Assembly (NCBI GenBank): GCA_946902985.2
Contig: OX336388.2
Span: forward strand, 124,597,894-124,661,893
Direction: 5' to 3'
From: Meconema thalassinum
Lineage: Eukaryota > Arthropoda > Insecta > Orthoptera > Tettigoniidae
Length of the DNA stretch: 64,000 nucleotides
A model generated the notes under the pieces. That model was given only the letters and a program-made list of their open reading frames with translations, did no database searches and was not told the origin of the DNA. The translations under genes and the position numbers were made by a program. This document shows, in pieces, positions 44,740 to 55,175 of the stretch (position 1 is the stretch's first letter; each line of letters starts with the position of its first letter).

Positions 44740-45290
44740 GTAGAACTTGGTTTATTCTAATTTTTGCATCACCCTTTATAATATTTTATGTTTGACGATG
44801 TCTAAATGTAAATATTATATGTCAGAAAACTGTATCATAATGAAGGTATATTATAACACTATTTTTCATTATGAAACAGTTTCTCCCACCAATCAGAGCT
44901 CAAGAAACAGTTGTGTGACCAATTAGGTAAGGATAGCATCACACCTGCGCTGACTTCCACGGCCTCCTATTTTAAATTTCACTGCGTGGATAGTGTCATA
45001 GTGGGGTATTTGAGGAGGCCATGGTAAAATACCAGGTATTCTCTGCGTCCCATGCGCTCTGTTCAGTACATGAAACTGGCGAAATCTCGACAGATATTTA
45101 TGAATATTTATGTTTGAACATAAAATAGTTATAATTACCTCGAACATAAACAGTCGTATGCAACTCGCCTATAATGGTAATTAAGACACTCGTATGGAAA
45201 TTATAAAACTAGCTTCGCTCGTTTTATAATCATACTCGTGTCTTAATTATTGCCATTATAGTTTCGTTGCATAATGTACTATTTTGACAT
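44740..45290. repeat. Interspersed repeat family N, copy 2
   Basis: Inverted relative to 3690-4780. Holds its own inverted repeat (GCCTATAATGGTAATTAAGA against TCTTAATTATTGCCATTATA across 45170-45265). Confidence 0.6.
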
Positions 45291-46086
45291 GAAAATGAAA
45301 TTTGTCTAATTCGAGAAATGTTGAATATTGAATAATTCAACTGTATTCCAAAGCATTAAATAACACTATGGTCAGTTGCTGTGACAACAGCCCGAAGAAG
45401 GAGAACTGTATATTGGGTGTCCCAGACAAATTTGATTTGAGAAATGAACAATAGCTCTCTGCCATCTAGTGCGAGGAAATGAAGTGATAAATTATTAAGA
45501 CGAGTAACATGTTTGTATCGAGCCTGTACTGTGCATGAGGTCACGATGTTACGGTCCATCAGTGTACGAAGTAGTCAAGCTCAGTGTCGCGAGTGATGAA
45601 CTGCAGTTACTGTCACTGAATTCTCGTAGGAAAAATTATTTTAAAAAAAGATGCCTTCACGAACTGTTCATGTCGGAATAAGGCATCTGTGTCTCTTTTA
45701 AGAGTGTTTATTAAATGGAAAGTTTTTAAATGTTGTGATAAAAGAGAAGAGGGTAGGAGATGAAAGCTAGGCTAGCAAAGTAGGATACAAAACGAAGGGG
45801 ACAATATACTGTAAATGTGGTTCAGATATGAATGTGTGTGTGTTGTCTTGTTGTCTCCACATCATTCCAGAAGCCACCACAATAGCACCTCTCCATGTAA
45901 GATTTGACAACGTATTGCCGTTGGAGTGTGGCCTGTGGTGGTGTCAGCGATTTGACGCATCTGCCCAGACAGCATGAGATTTGGATTCAAACACCAACTG
46001 TTGCCATATTTTCAAACCTTACTCAACAGATATGACCGCTCCATGGAGCGCTATGCCCTAAAGTCATTTCGACGCTTCCTTTACTA
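45291..46086. other. Unassigned sequence
   Basis: No gene or known repeat. TGTTGT/TGTGTG simple sequence near 45830-45860. Confidence 0.4.
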
Positions 46087-46626
46087 CAGTGGGACTTGAT
46101 AATTCAAAGTTGAATGGACCAACAAAAGATTTGAATTATTCAAACATTCACATCTTTATTTTGGTTTAGTTTTAGGTTCAATAAATGCCTGAAAAGGACT
46201 CCCTTTCAATAAGTAAATATTTATTGAGAAATGTTATGTGTAAAAGAAATATACATGATCTTCTTCTTCATTTACAGGTTCCAGTAATCTGGGCCGGGGT
46301 GTGAATCAAGGACCTCCATACTTTTCTGTCTCTCCACCACTCGTGTCCTCCAGTACCAATCCTATTTTCTCAATGCTCTCCCTCACTGTATCCATCCACC
46401 TTACCCTCGGCTTTCCCCTTTAGTCACCTTCCCGTAACTTTCTCGGTAAATAATCGCTTCGGGACTCTGTCTTCTCCCATTCGCATCATATGTCCATACC
46501 ATTTTAGTTCACTGATCTCAATCTTGTCCTGCAACTTCGGCAATCCTGTTCTCTCCCTAATTTCTTTGTTTATGATTTAGTCTTTGCGAGTCTTTCCAAT
46601 CATCATCATCATTATTATTATTATGA

Positions 46627-46847
46627 CTGGCGTGTGGCTCAGCGGCAATGTTCTCGCCTGCTGTTCCCAAGGTTGTAGGATCGAATCCTGGCGCAGTCAG
46701 CTGGCATTTTAGGATGTGCATATGTGAGGGAGCCGTGTCAGTAGATTTACTGGCACGTTCAAGATCCCCTTCTGGGTAAAATTCAGGCACCCTGGCGTCT
46801 CTAGAAGCCGCAGAAGTTAAAAGGGACGTAAAACCAATAACATTATA
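46627..46847 (+). mobile_element. tRNA-derived SINE, family K, nested in the LINE
   Basis: CTGGCGTGTGGCTCAGCGGC head, B-box GGATCGAATCC, tail CCAATAACATTATAA. Confidence 0.85.
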
Positions 46848-46858
46848 ATTATCTTCCC

Positions 46859-47254
46859 GCTTGCCACGGTGGGTGTGTGGTTATCGTGTCGGACTACCAA
46901 CCCCAAGATTGCAGGTTCGCTCCTGTCCGTGGTAAGTAATTTTTGAAAGGCGACAAAAATCACGATACTCATGTCATACGTTGTTGGCATGTTAAAGAAC
47001 CCATTTGAATTCAGTAGGCAGTGTTCATAATGGCAAAATTAATCTCGTGATTTTCCGCCAACACAAAGTTCCTAATTTCTCTACTAGAAAGCGGTATAGC
47101 GTCAAGGAGCTTAGATATCTAACCTCCTTGACTTTCATAGCGCTCCAAGGGGCATTAAAATGCGACACGTAAGCTGCCGTCTGGGTGTCAATTAACAAAG
47201 CTTGCACCCGGCACCGAGGCCATACGATAATATTATTATTATTATTATTATATT
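46859..47254 (+). mobile_element. tRNA-derived SINE, family F, nested next to SINE K
   Basis: Full F head and body with (ATT)n tail. The TSD ATTATCTTCCC is exact at 46848-46858 and 47255-47265. Confidence 0.92.
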
Positions 47255-48113
47255 ATTATCTTCCCAATTAAACCTCTAAAGAAGTTAATCTCTGCTGCCT
47301 GGATTCTACTTCCTTCAAATATACATGATATTTAAACAAATTTAATACAGATTGCATTACAGTAGGTTAGATTGCAATTACTCGAGTGCCCAAGAGCAGA
47401 ATGTTGATTACACAATGTTACAAATTTTAACTTTTTGCTTGTCCTTGTGTTGAAAGTGTTATTTCTCCATTATTTATGCACCAAAAGTATGGGAAATGGC
47501 CATTATGTTCCATAAACTTTGCTTTGCCCATGTGGAAAAACAAGACACTTCTAAATATATGCTGGTATTTATTTTACCATGTTCCATGCATTTTAATTGC
47601 ATTCAACATAATCCCTCTCTTTTTTTCTTTGCTAGTTATGATTAAAAGAAGCGGCAAAATAAATGAAAATACGTTAATGTCACAAATATCAATGTCCTGT
47701 TCACAAAAGCAAAGTTTGACATGAATAATTATGTTTTTGCTACCCTTTCAGACATAATCAATTAGAAAATAGCATTTACTTTCCAAGGACAAAAATTGTG
47801 TTAAAAATTAATGTTTTACAAAGAATTATTGTGAAATGTCTGATTGTTTTACAGAATTTAGTTTTTTCAAGCGATAGCTAAGTGGGAAACACCCTCACAA
47901 CAGTGTGAGGGGAAGATAACAAGTAAGATTTCCAGGAATGACTTGCTTACTACACAATGGCGGGGGTTTACCTGGGACAACGACAACAGAGCCATAACCT
48001 CCATACTAGAAAGATAACGGGCGAAATGGCGCCTGCAGTATTCCCAGAGTGAACAGTGTGGGAACTTTTACACTAGGTTTTGAAATAATTTAGTACCGGT
48101 ACTTGTACAAAAA

Positions 48114-48443
48114 GCCTCCGTGGCTTAGGCGGCAGCACGCCGGCCTCTCACCGCTGGGTCCGTGGTTCAAATCCCGGTCACTCCATGTGAGATCTATGCT
48201 GGACAAAGCGGAGGCAGACAGGTTTTTCTCCGGGTACTCCGGTTTTCCCTGTCAAAATTTCATTCCAGCAACACTCTCCACTATCATTTCATTTCATGTG
48301 TCATTCATTTAATCATTGCCCCAGAGGAGTCCGTCAGGCCTCTGTAGCCGGCACAGTTCATATCCTCGCCGCTAGATGGGGGCTTCATTCCTTCCATTCC
48401 TGACCCGGTCGGAGACTGGAAGCAGGCTGTGGATTTTCATTTC
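48114..48443 (+). mobile_element. tRNA-derived SINE, family E, nested in the pogo-like element
   Basis: Head GCCTCCGTGGCTTAGGCGGC, B-box GTGGTTCAAATCCC, body with GAGGCAGACAGGTTTTTCTC. The TSD ACTTGTACAAAAA is exact at 48101-48113 and 48444-48456. Confidence 0.94.
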
Positions 48444-48649
48444 ACTTGTACAAAAACATCAAATTATCCACGATTCTTTTCCTTTGATTTGAAACTAAGT
48501 TCAAGGGGCCAACAAAACTCTTCGAAAATTTGAATTGTGGAAGTTTGAATTAACCAAGTCCCGCTGTACAGTACATGGTACCATTAGTAGTGAACAACTG
48601 AAGTAAACTAAGTTCATGATGCCTTGTGCAAAAGAGACTGTGGTCACCT

Positions 48650-50083
48650 AATAGGGATGTAGCCGGAGAAAGTTCGCGCCAGATAGCGCTCGTGTAGTAC
48701 TGGGTAAGCGCAAGGCGATTGTCTTATGTTTCTCTCAGTCAGCTGCGAGGAATGTATAGAGTGTGACCGAGATTTCTAAGGTAAAGTAAATTATATCTTC
48801 TCGAATTTTACTCCAAGACTATATTAATTAATTCTATAGGTATATACCCTAATATATTATGGTCGATTTTCAGCGTTTAAGCGTTAACCATCTGCAAAAT
48901 GAGCTACGGACCAGAGGCACTAAAACTAGCAGGAGGAAGGAAGAATATTAATACAGCGGTAATTACAAAATTCTAACACGCTTTATTATTCAGCTTGCTT
49001 TCTCCTAAAGATTACAATTTCTTGAGCATTGTAGGCCTATATTGATAAAACTCCATAAGACTGAAATCATAAATAGAGATTTAAATATTCACTTGCTCCC
49101 CTTGCTTATAGACCTCGATTCATGTCTCTTATTAGGTTGATAGCTTACATGAAACTGTCGTGTTTTAAGGTAAATATAATCAAAGAAAGTTGATACCGGT
49201 AATGTAGGCCTATACCTCAAAAAATCATTGCAACGTTTGGTTCTTATGTCATTTTGCCAATTTCTCAATAAGAATCGTTCCCGTAGGCTACCCCTTGGAA
49301 ATGACTATAAGGGGTACAATTTTTAAAAAAATTGAGAATCCCTGCTTTAGGGCCACGAACTGTTTCCATTCATCTGACTATGTCTCAAGAATGTAGAAGT
49401 CAGTCGCTACCACATTCTCCGTCGGGCAGATGGAAGTTGACGATTAATTCAGATTTCAAGAAACTAACCATAGTACGTTTGTGACAATGTTGCGACATTT
49501 ATTCTTGAAGTATTTGTCCGAGGACCGTATTGATGTCTTTGAAAATGGGAGTCACAAATGTTACCTTCACTTCTTCGTGTATATTGAAGATTTCTTCCCG
49601 TACTTCATGGAGATGATATCTGCAGATTCCGATATTTTTTGCTCTCTCACCTTCAGATACAAACGCATAAATTCAGTGGTTGTTCTCGAAATGTCTAATC
49701 AGTTTATAGGTACAAAATAGAAATTATTTCCCTTTGTACATCACACTTACTCAACACAGTTTTCGTGAAGTCATCGTGTTGAAATTGATGGGAACACACT
49801 TTAATATTTTCGGTCAGATTTTTCTCACCGAAATTTTCCCTTCTAATAGCATGTAACCATTTCTTTATTTTGTGGAAATTGGTGAAACGAAAACGGGCTT
49901 CCCTGATTTTTGCAAAGAGGAACACTGCAATAGCTCGGCATAGTCACGAAAATAACCATTTAAGCAACTTAAATTCGGGGATATTAGTGGCATGAGAACA
50001 CAGGAGACAACTGAAGAGCGCCTTGCGCTTACCCAGTACAACAGCAGGGCGCTCTATCGGTGCTAGTTCTATACATCCCTATT
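48650..50083 (+). mobile_element. TIR element encoding a SAP-like peptide, unclassified
   Basis: The ends AATAGGGATGTA (48650-48661 and inverted at 50072-50083) extend into imperfect ~65-bp inverted repeats sharing GTACTGGGTAAGCGCAAGGC. Near the left end is the small frame at 48859. The rest of the core is AT-rich. A frame at 49481-49720 has no domain I recognise. No TSD is evident. Confidence 0.7.
48859..48951 (+). CDS. Small ORF resembling a SAP DNA-binding motif
   Basis: Thirty codons from ATG to TAA: MVDFQRLSVNHLQNELRTRG then TKTSRRKEEY. The pattern L-x3-L-x2-E-L-x2-R-G-x-K-(T/S)-S-x-R-K-x-E matches the SAP motif (a short helix-extended-helix DNA-binding fold). It stops where the second helix would continue, so it is truncated, or a first exon. 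It sits inside the TIR element, which suggests a role in binding the element's ends. Function is inference. Confidence 0.45.
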   Translation: MVDFQRLSVNHLQNELRTRGTKTSRRKEEY

Positions 50084-50198
50084 CAAATGTGTATCAGCAA
50101 CTAAGATTGATTGATTGTACCTAGGTATGTTACAAGGGGGTTTCCTCTTTTTTTCCTTTGCCTAACCATAGCCATAACATTCATCAACTTCTTGACAG

Positions 50199-50528
50199 GA
50201 AAGAAAACATTTGATGTTTTTGCTTTCACCATTTCAAATGCACAGGTCAGTTGAGTTCTGCTCTAAGAATGAAGCAAAATTATTTTTCAACAGTTTAGCT
50301 TCACAGCAGCTGTTGTGTGACAAAGACTCCTCTATGCCACCTCAGGAAGCTGCCATGCAACACAGACAAGTTGTGCAACCTACCAAAAGAAAGCAAGTAC
50401 TAGAACTGACATCAGTTCTTCTATTAATTGAAAAATCAAGTCCACAATTTGAGCACATTCAATTCATTCCAAAAATAAGGGCTTTGTATGAAAGGTTATG
50501 TGAACTTTTCCCTGTTAATTCTCAATAA
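50199..50528 (+). CDS. Putative 3'-terminal exon of an unrecognised host gene
   Basis: A strong pyrimidine tract and acceptor (CTTCTTGACAG, ends 50198) lead directly in phase 0 into 109 codons without a stop. The frame then ends TAA (50526-50528), and AATAAA follows at 50653. The peptide starts ERKHLMFLLSPF, continues with NEAKLFFNSLASQQLLCDKD and ends IRALYERLCELFPVNSQ. It is charged, helical in character, and lacks signal or membrane segments. I do not recognise the family. Upstream exons were not found; the SAP-type TIR element sits 115 bp upstream. A chance frame of this length in AT-rich DNA, with correct acceptor and poly-A signal, is possible but unlikely. Confidence 0.45.
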   Translation, partial: ERKHLMFLLSPFQMHRSVEFCSKNEAKLFFNSLASQQLLCDKDSSMPPQEAAMQHRQVVQPTKRKQVLELTSVLLLIEKSSPQFEHIQFIPKIRALYERLCELFPVNSQ

Positions 50529-51257
50529 AGGCCTTGAGGCACACGTGGCCACATGACAAAGAACTAAAACATTCTCCCATTAGTCAAAGAATAGGAGCTG
50601 GCTATTCCTGTAATCTGCTGCCAACCAGGTAAATTATCTCCTGTATATTTGAAATAAAGCATTCAAAATATCCAGTGCTTTGAATGAAAAAATATTGAAA
50701 TACTGAACAAAGAACGTCGAAAGCGTACACGCCGATCATTGAAATTGATATAAATTAGTCAAATAACAAGAAGACCTGTATATATATATTTCTGGAAACT
50801 AGAGAAAATACACTTTTATATGGGAGAATACACCTATATTTTTTTGAAATTAGTCTTGAAAATGACTTAATGAATACCTTAATGTTACCTCTCTGATGAA
50901 TGTACAGTGTGTGTGTGAATAATGTTATTGTTATTAGGACAGGGTGATGTTTATAATGTATTTAAACTTGTTGTAAAAAATATGTTCCTTGAATGATGAC
51001 TGAAGAGTTATTAAAGAAAATGTCTTATTACAACTGGTCTGGATTTATTTCCTCTATCAGCAAGTCTCACACGCATTTGCTAACATAACTTCCTTGTTGC
51101 CAATTTATTTGAGGGACTTGGGACATCTTAATCATCAGTCCCAAAAGCTATTCCTATTTTCCTCAAAAAGTACAAGGGTAAGTTACAGTTAATTTGCTTA
51201 ACAGGTAACCATGCTATAATAAAATGCTCATGAAGTAACTTATCTCCTATCTCTTGC
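50529..51257. other. 3' flank, unassigned
   Basis: AATAAA at 50653. The rest is AT-rich and featureless. Confidence 0.4.
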
Positions 51258-51512
51258 CCCTGCTGATGAGTGGGTTCAAATCCCACAGTTGGCCATCCTT
51301 GAAATGGTTTTCTGTGGTTTCCCCATTTTCAATTCCAGGCAAATGCTAGGGCGGTACCTTTTAATAGGTCATGGTCGCTTCCTTTCAAATCGTAGCCCAG
51401 TTTTGATTTTTTTCATTCACTTAATTTCTCATTAACTTCTCTCATGAGGTTGGCATCAGGAAGGGCATCCAGCCATAAAAAGAAAACCTCACCTCATCCC
51501 TGACCCCATAAA
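51258..51512 (+). mobile_element. SINE family A, 5'-truncated
   Basis: Starts near the B-box (GTGGGTTCAAATCCCAC) and matches the A body to CCCTGACCCCATAA. Confidence 0.8.
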
Positions 51513-51574
51513 AGCTGCAATAGTAGTTGTTGATTAGTTCATTAATTATCAGTAATTTAAAACCTTGCAACATT

Positions 51575-51700
51575 GTGGTCCTGTGTGTGTGGAATCAGTT
51601 TGAAAACCTTGTGATATTGTGAAGGCTATATTAGCATGTGTATTTATAATTGATGCTAGGACTGGGAAGGAGGTGGCCATGGCCATAACTCCCCATTAAG
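51575..51700 (-). mobile_element. SINE family C, tail fragment
   Basis: GTGGTCCTGTGTGTGTGGAA and GGGAAGGAGGTGGCCATGGC match the C tail. Confidence 0.6.
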
Positions 51701-51964
51701 CCTCTAAACATGACAAGAGATCACATGCAGAACACTATTGTGCTCCCTAGTCATCTACAGGTTTTAAATAAAAGGAAGGTTATGTTTATCATTTGCTCAG
51801 TTTCTGTTTACCAACCCCAGATTCTTAGGTTCTCACCTATTTCTTCTATTCCTGACCTCTACTCCCAAATCTCAGTTTATTCTTGTTTCAGGTGCCAACG
51901 AGTAACATACTGTACTTCAATTTTATAGACCATAAATATACCTAATTTGGTTATTTCAACAAAT

Positions 51965-52292
51965 GAAAATCCACAGCCTGCTTCCAGTCGACCGACCGGG
52001 TCAGGGAATGGAATGAATGAAGCCCCCATCTAGCGGCGAGGATATGAACTGTGCCGGCTGCCGAAGCCTGTCACACTCCTCCGGGACAATGATTAAATGA
52101 ATGACAGGTGAGATGAAATGATAGGGGAGAGTGTTGCTGGAATAAAATTTGCGATGGGGAAAACCGGAGTACCCGGAGAAAAACCTGTCTGCCTCCGCTT
52201 TGTCCAGCACAAATCTTACATGGAGTGACCGGGATTTGAACCACGGACCCAGCGGTGAGAGGTCGGCATGCTGCCGCCTAAGCCACAGAGGC
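51965..52292 (-). mobile_element. tRNA-derived SINE, family E
   Basis: - strand copy: head AAGCCTCTGTGGCTTAGGCG, B-box TGGTTCAAATCCC. The TSD TTGGTTATTTMARCAAAT (18 bp, two mismatches) is at 51947-51964 and 52296-52313. Confidence 0.9.
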
Positions 52293-52357
52293 TTATTGGT
52301 TATTTAAGCAAATAATGTACATTTATTTATATAAACATATTTACAAAACAAAACATT

Positions 52358-52621
52358 ATGGTGTTTGAAACCATTTTCTGTGTTGCCTTAGTAAACAAAA
52401 GTTTGATGCTTTTCAGTCGGTCAAAGCGATTGTACCCAAATAAGGTGGGTTATTCCCTAATCCTGAAAAAAAAAAAAAAAAAAAGTACAGGAGACGATCG
52501 AAACTGGTCATTCAAGTGTATTTATATATCTCATGTAAACTTCTTTTCAGAATTGAGGAATAAACCACCTCATTTGGGTACAATCGCTTTGACCGACTGA
52601 AAAACACCAAACTTTCGTTTG
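52358..52621. repeat. Foldback repeat family G, copy with long inverted arms
   Basis: The left arm from 52386 (ACAAAAGTTTGATGCTTTTC, AGTCGGTCAAAGCGATTGTA) is inverted at 52540-52620. The left side also carries the extra end GTTTGAAACCATTTTCTGTG. A hammerhead remnant (CGATCGAAACTGGTCATTC) lies in the loop; poly-A at 52467-52484. Confidence 0.8.
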
Positions 52622-52819
52622 CAAAGCGAAAAGAGACCGTTCGAATAAGGAAAATGTAAAATAATTATAATCTTATGGAATCTTGCATAATAGTCTGGCT
52701 TAAAGGAAGGTCTAATGAAAGAACCTGAACAAACTTCAACTGCAGAGGAATGGCCACTTTTGAAGAAAACAACAAAATCCGCAGAAAAAAAAATATTGGC
52801 AGGAAAGAAAGCATAGGTG

Positions 52820-53243
52820 GAAAACTGTGAATCACTCAGGATATACAAGAATTAATGGACGAAAGGCAAAAGCACAAAACAGACGTCTGAGAAATGAGGT
52901 AAACAAGAAGAGCAAGGAAGCGAAGGAAGAATGGTTTAAAGAGAAATGTGCAGGTATGCAAAATTGTAAGTAAGAAAAGTAGATACAGCTTATCGATGGT
53001 TTAAGAATACTTTTGGGGAAAAGAAGACTAAGTGCTGTAATATTAATGACTCAGATGGAAAACCTCCAACAGATGTGGAAGAAAAGGTTAAGAGATGGAA
53101 AGCTTACACAAAGCGTTTGTATAGGTTGAGAATGATGTAATGGAAAGGAAAGAGGAAATTGCTGAGGATGAGAAAGGAGATTTAATATTGAGATCAGAAT
53201 TTGATAGACCACTAGAAGACTTAAGCAGGAACAAAGCACCAGG
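52820..53243 (+). pseudogene. Non-LTR retrotransposon, linker before the RT domain
   Basis: + strand frames with slips read RRLRNEVNKKSKEAKEEWFK, DSDGKPPTDVEEKVKRWKAY and LEDLSRNKAPG, the segment between endonuclease and RT fingers in this class of LINE. It breaks off exactly at the NKAPG box where repeat I begins. Confidence 0.7.
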
Positions 53244-53244
53244 C

Positions 53245-53745
53245 CTACTGTCGACTTAAGTATTATATGCACTCGAGTTAGAAGGTTGTTTGTGAAGTAA
53301 CCAATAGGCCTACATTAAATTCAATAACATCATTTTTTTGTTCTATTTTACGTTAGTTCATGTAGGTTTGGAATTTTTAATTTATATTTTAATATTTTTT
53401 ATCGCAGTTGGAACACAAAAAGTGCCAGTTTTTAAGCTTGCTTCAACCATGCGTCACATTTAAGAATTATTAATTCAAAAACCTGTCATCAGATCTTACC
53501 CAAATTTTAACACAATATACATTAGAATGTTTTATAACTGGTTTATTAATTTCAAAATTGTGCGTGTCCAAGAAACAAAGTCGTTATCATTTTTGTAAGG
53601 TAACTTTTTCTCAGCTCGGGCTGGTTAGGAAATGTAGTTCTTGGTCACGTTGTAATCCATAAACATCAAAAGGTAATGCTGTATGACTGAAATACGTAAA
53701 TTAATTCACTTCTTTTATATTGGTTTGTATTTGTACGGGAAAATA
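53245..53745 (+). mobile_element. Repeat I, one-armed copy
   Basis: Near-identical to 26973-27480 (CTACTGTCGAC..., TTTTTATCGCAGTTGGAACA, AAGAAACAAAGTCGTTATCA). The right arm is missing and it runs into the family G copy at 53750. Confidence 0.8.
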
Positions 53746-53753
53746 AGACACTT

Positions 53754-53791
53754 GGATGACCAGTTTCGATCGTCAAGCGATCATCAGATCC
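53754..53791 (-). ncRNA. Hammerhead ribozyme motif, shortened stem II
   Basis: Same sequence as 54900-54940 but with three bases missing from stem II after CTGATGA. Confidence 0.5.
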
Positions 53792-53870
53792 ATTACATTT
53801 AGGCTTTTAAATCTATGTCTAAAAGTATGGATGAAAGTATTTACAATATGTACACTTATTTAGTTGCGGT

Positions 53871-54287
53871 AGTCATCATCATCATCTTGCACAGTTTCCA
53901 GCCACTGGCCGGGTCTGTTTGGAACACAAGCCTCTCCAACGTCTTCTGTCTTCCCACCATTTCTCAGCCTCCACCCTTGTCCAGTCTTCTCCTCTCTTCC
54001 TCACGCTTTCTTCCACCCCCTTCAGCCACCTGTCTCTCGGTCTTCCTCTCGGTCTCTTTCCTTCCCACTTCGTCTCGTGTACTCCCCTGGGTATCCTCTT
54101 CTCCTCCATTCGTTTTACATGTCCATACCATCCAAGTCTAGATTTCTCTATACCATCCTGTAATGGTTCCTCCTTCATTAATTCTCTGGTCCTCTCATTT
54201 CTTATTCTGTCCATCTTTGTAGCTCCAATACTGCTTCTCAAGTACCTCATCTCACTGGCCTGTATTTTGCTCTTCTCCCTTCCTTAG
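53871..54287 (-). pseudogene. Non-LTR retrotransposon C-terminal RT region (third LINE type)
   Basis: The - strand frame 54250-53882 encodes MRYLRSSIGATKMDRIRNER, RLGWYGHVKRMEEKRIPRG, KRPRGRPRDRWLKGVEESV and a Trp-rich end, the classic post-RT tail. 5'-truncated; the 3' tail is (GAT)n. Confidence 0.85.
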
Positions 54288-54796
54288 TTAAAATAAGGCA
54301 ACTAGTTAATATTTGTTAGTTATAGTCTATGTGACGTTTTATTAAGAAACTGAAAGTGGTGATTGACCTCAAATTTGCTTACTTGGTATGAATATGTGCT
54401 TGTTGTTAAATGGTCAGTTCAGATTATAATGTACAGGCTACTTAGCTGGTGGAGTCGTACACGGTCCGGACGAGAGCAGTGAACTTTGTCACTGTCTGCC
54501 CATACTTTTAGATATAGATTTAAAAACCTAAGTGTAATGGATCTGTTGATGATCGTAACTAGTCATCGAAGTGTATTTATTTATCCCTTTTTTTTCAGGA
54601 TTAGGGAATAACCCATCCCAATTGGGTACAATCGTGTTGACCGACTGAAAAACATCAAATTTCAATTATTAAGCCAACACTGAAAATAGCTACAAACACC
54701 ATCAAGTTCACTACTATGCTATAAAATAAAACTGAAATGTTATTAATTTAGTTAACATAACATCAAGAGCAATTCAATACTTAATGAACAGTTAAG

Positions 54797-55161
54797 CAAA
54801 AGTTTGGTGCTTTTCAGTCGGTCAACATGAATGTACCCAAATAGAGTTGGGTTATGCCCTGATACTGAAATAAATTACATAAGATTAATAAATACACTAG
54901 GATGACCAGTTTCGATCGTCAAGCGATCATCATCAGATCCATTACACTTGGCTGTAACATCTATGTTTGAGAATACAGGTGAAAAATATTTTTCACCTAT
55001 ATATCGAAACTGGTCATCCTAGTGTATTTATTAATCTTAAGTAATTTATTTCAGGATTAGGGCATAACCCAGCTCTATTTGGGTACATTCGTGTTGACCG
55101 ACTGAAAAGCACCAAACTTTTGTTTACTTAGGCAACACTGAAAAATGGCTTCAAACCTCAC
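54797..55161. repeat. Foldback repeat family G, type copy with 14-bp TSD
   Basis: Arms of about 130 bp (CAAAAGTTTGGTGCTTTTCA, AGTCGGTCAACATGAATGTA at 54797 on) fold onto 54990-55127. The right side alone has an added end, GGCAACACTGAAAAATGGCT. The flanks carry the exact 14-bp duplication AATGAACAGTTAAG at 54783-54796 and 55162-55175. The loop holds a complete hammerhead. Confidence 0.88.
54900..54940 (-). ncRNA. Hammerhead ribozyme, complete minimal core
   Basis: - strand: GGAT (stem I), CTGATGA, T, GATCG-CTTGA-CGATC (stem II), GAAA, C-TG-G with TC (short stem III and GUC cleavage site), then ATCC closing stem I. All conserved core bases are present. Short stem III and this layout are known for retrotransposon hammerheads, mainly Penelope-like elements. 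Confidence 0.75.
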
Positions 55162-55175
55162 AATGAACAGTTAAG

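Larger units (their letters stand above)
46260..47316 (-). pseudogene. Non-LTR retrotransposon 3' fragment, itself split by two SINEs
   Basis: The - strand parts 46260-46600 and 47266-47316 match the LINE at 53871-54287 (region read there as WYGHVKRMEE...RGRPRDRW). The TSD AAATATACATGAT is exact at 46247-46259 and 47317-47329. Confidence 0.8.
46087..48566. mobile_element. Pogo/Tigger-like DNA transposon carrying four nested insertions
   Basis: Inverted ends CAGTGGGACTTGATAATTCA (46087 on) and its reverse complement to 48566, each next to TA (46085-46086, 48567-48568). After removing the inserts, about 1.1 kb of its own sequence remains, AT-rich and without a recognisable transposase. So it is a non-autonomous or very decayed copy. 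The pogo assignment rests on the CAG-start TIR and TA target. Confidence 0.7.
51813..52700 (+). repeat. Repeat R, copy 2, split by SINE E and by family G
   Basis: 51813-51964, 52293-52357 and 52622-52700 match the outer parts of copy 1 (32146-33590). The mariner of copy 1 is absent here; at the same point the sequence reads CATACTGTACTTCAATTTTA. Confidence 0.65.
53750..54720. repeat. Foldback repeat family G, copy split by a LINE
   Basis: 53750-53865 and 54490-54720 are inverted (CATACTTTTAGA, TAAGTGTAATGGATCTG) and end GACCGACTGAAAAACATCAA / CACTGAAAATAGCTACAAAC. The LINE of 53871-54287 lies between. Confidence 0.75.
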
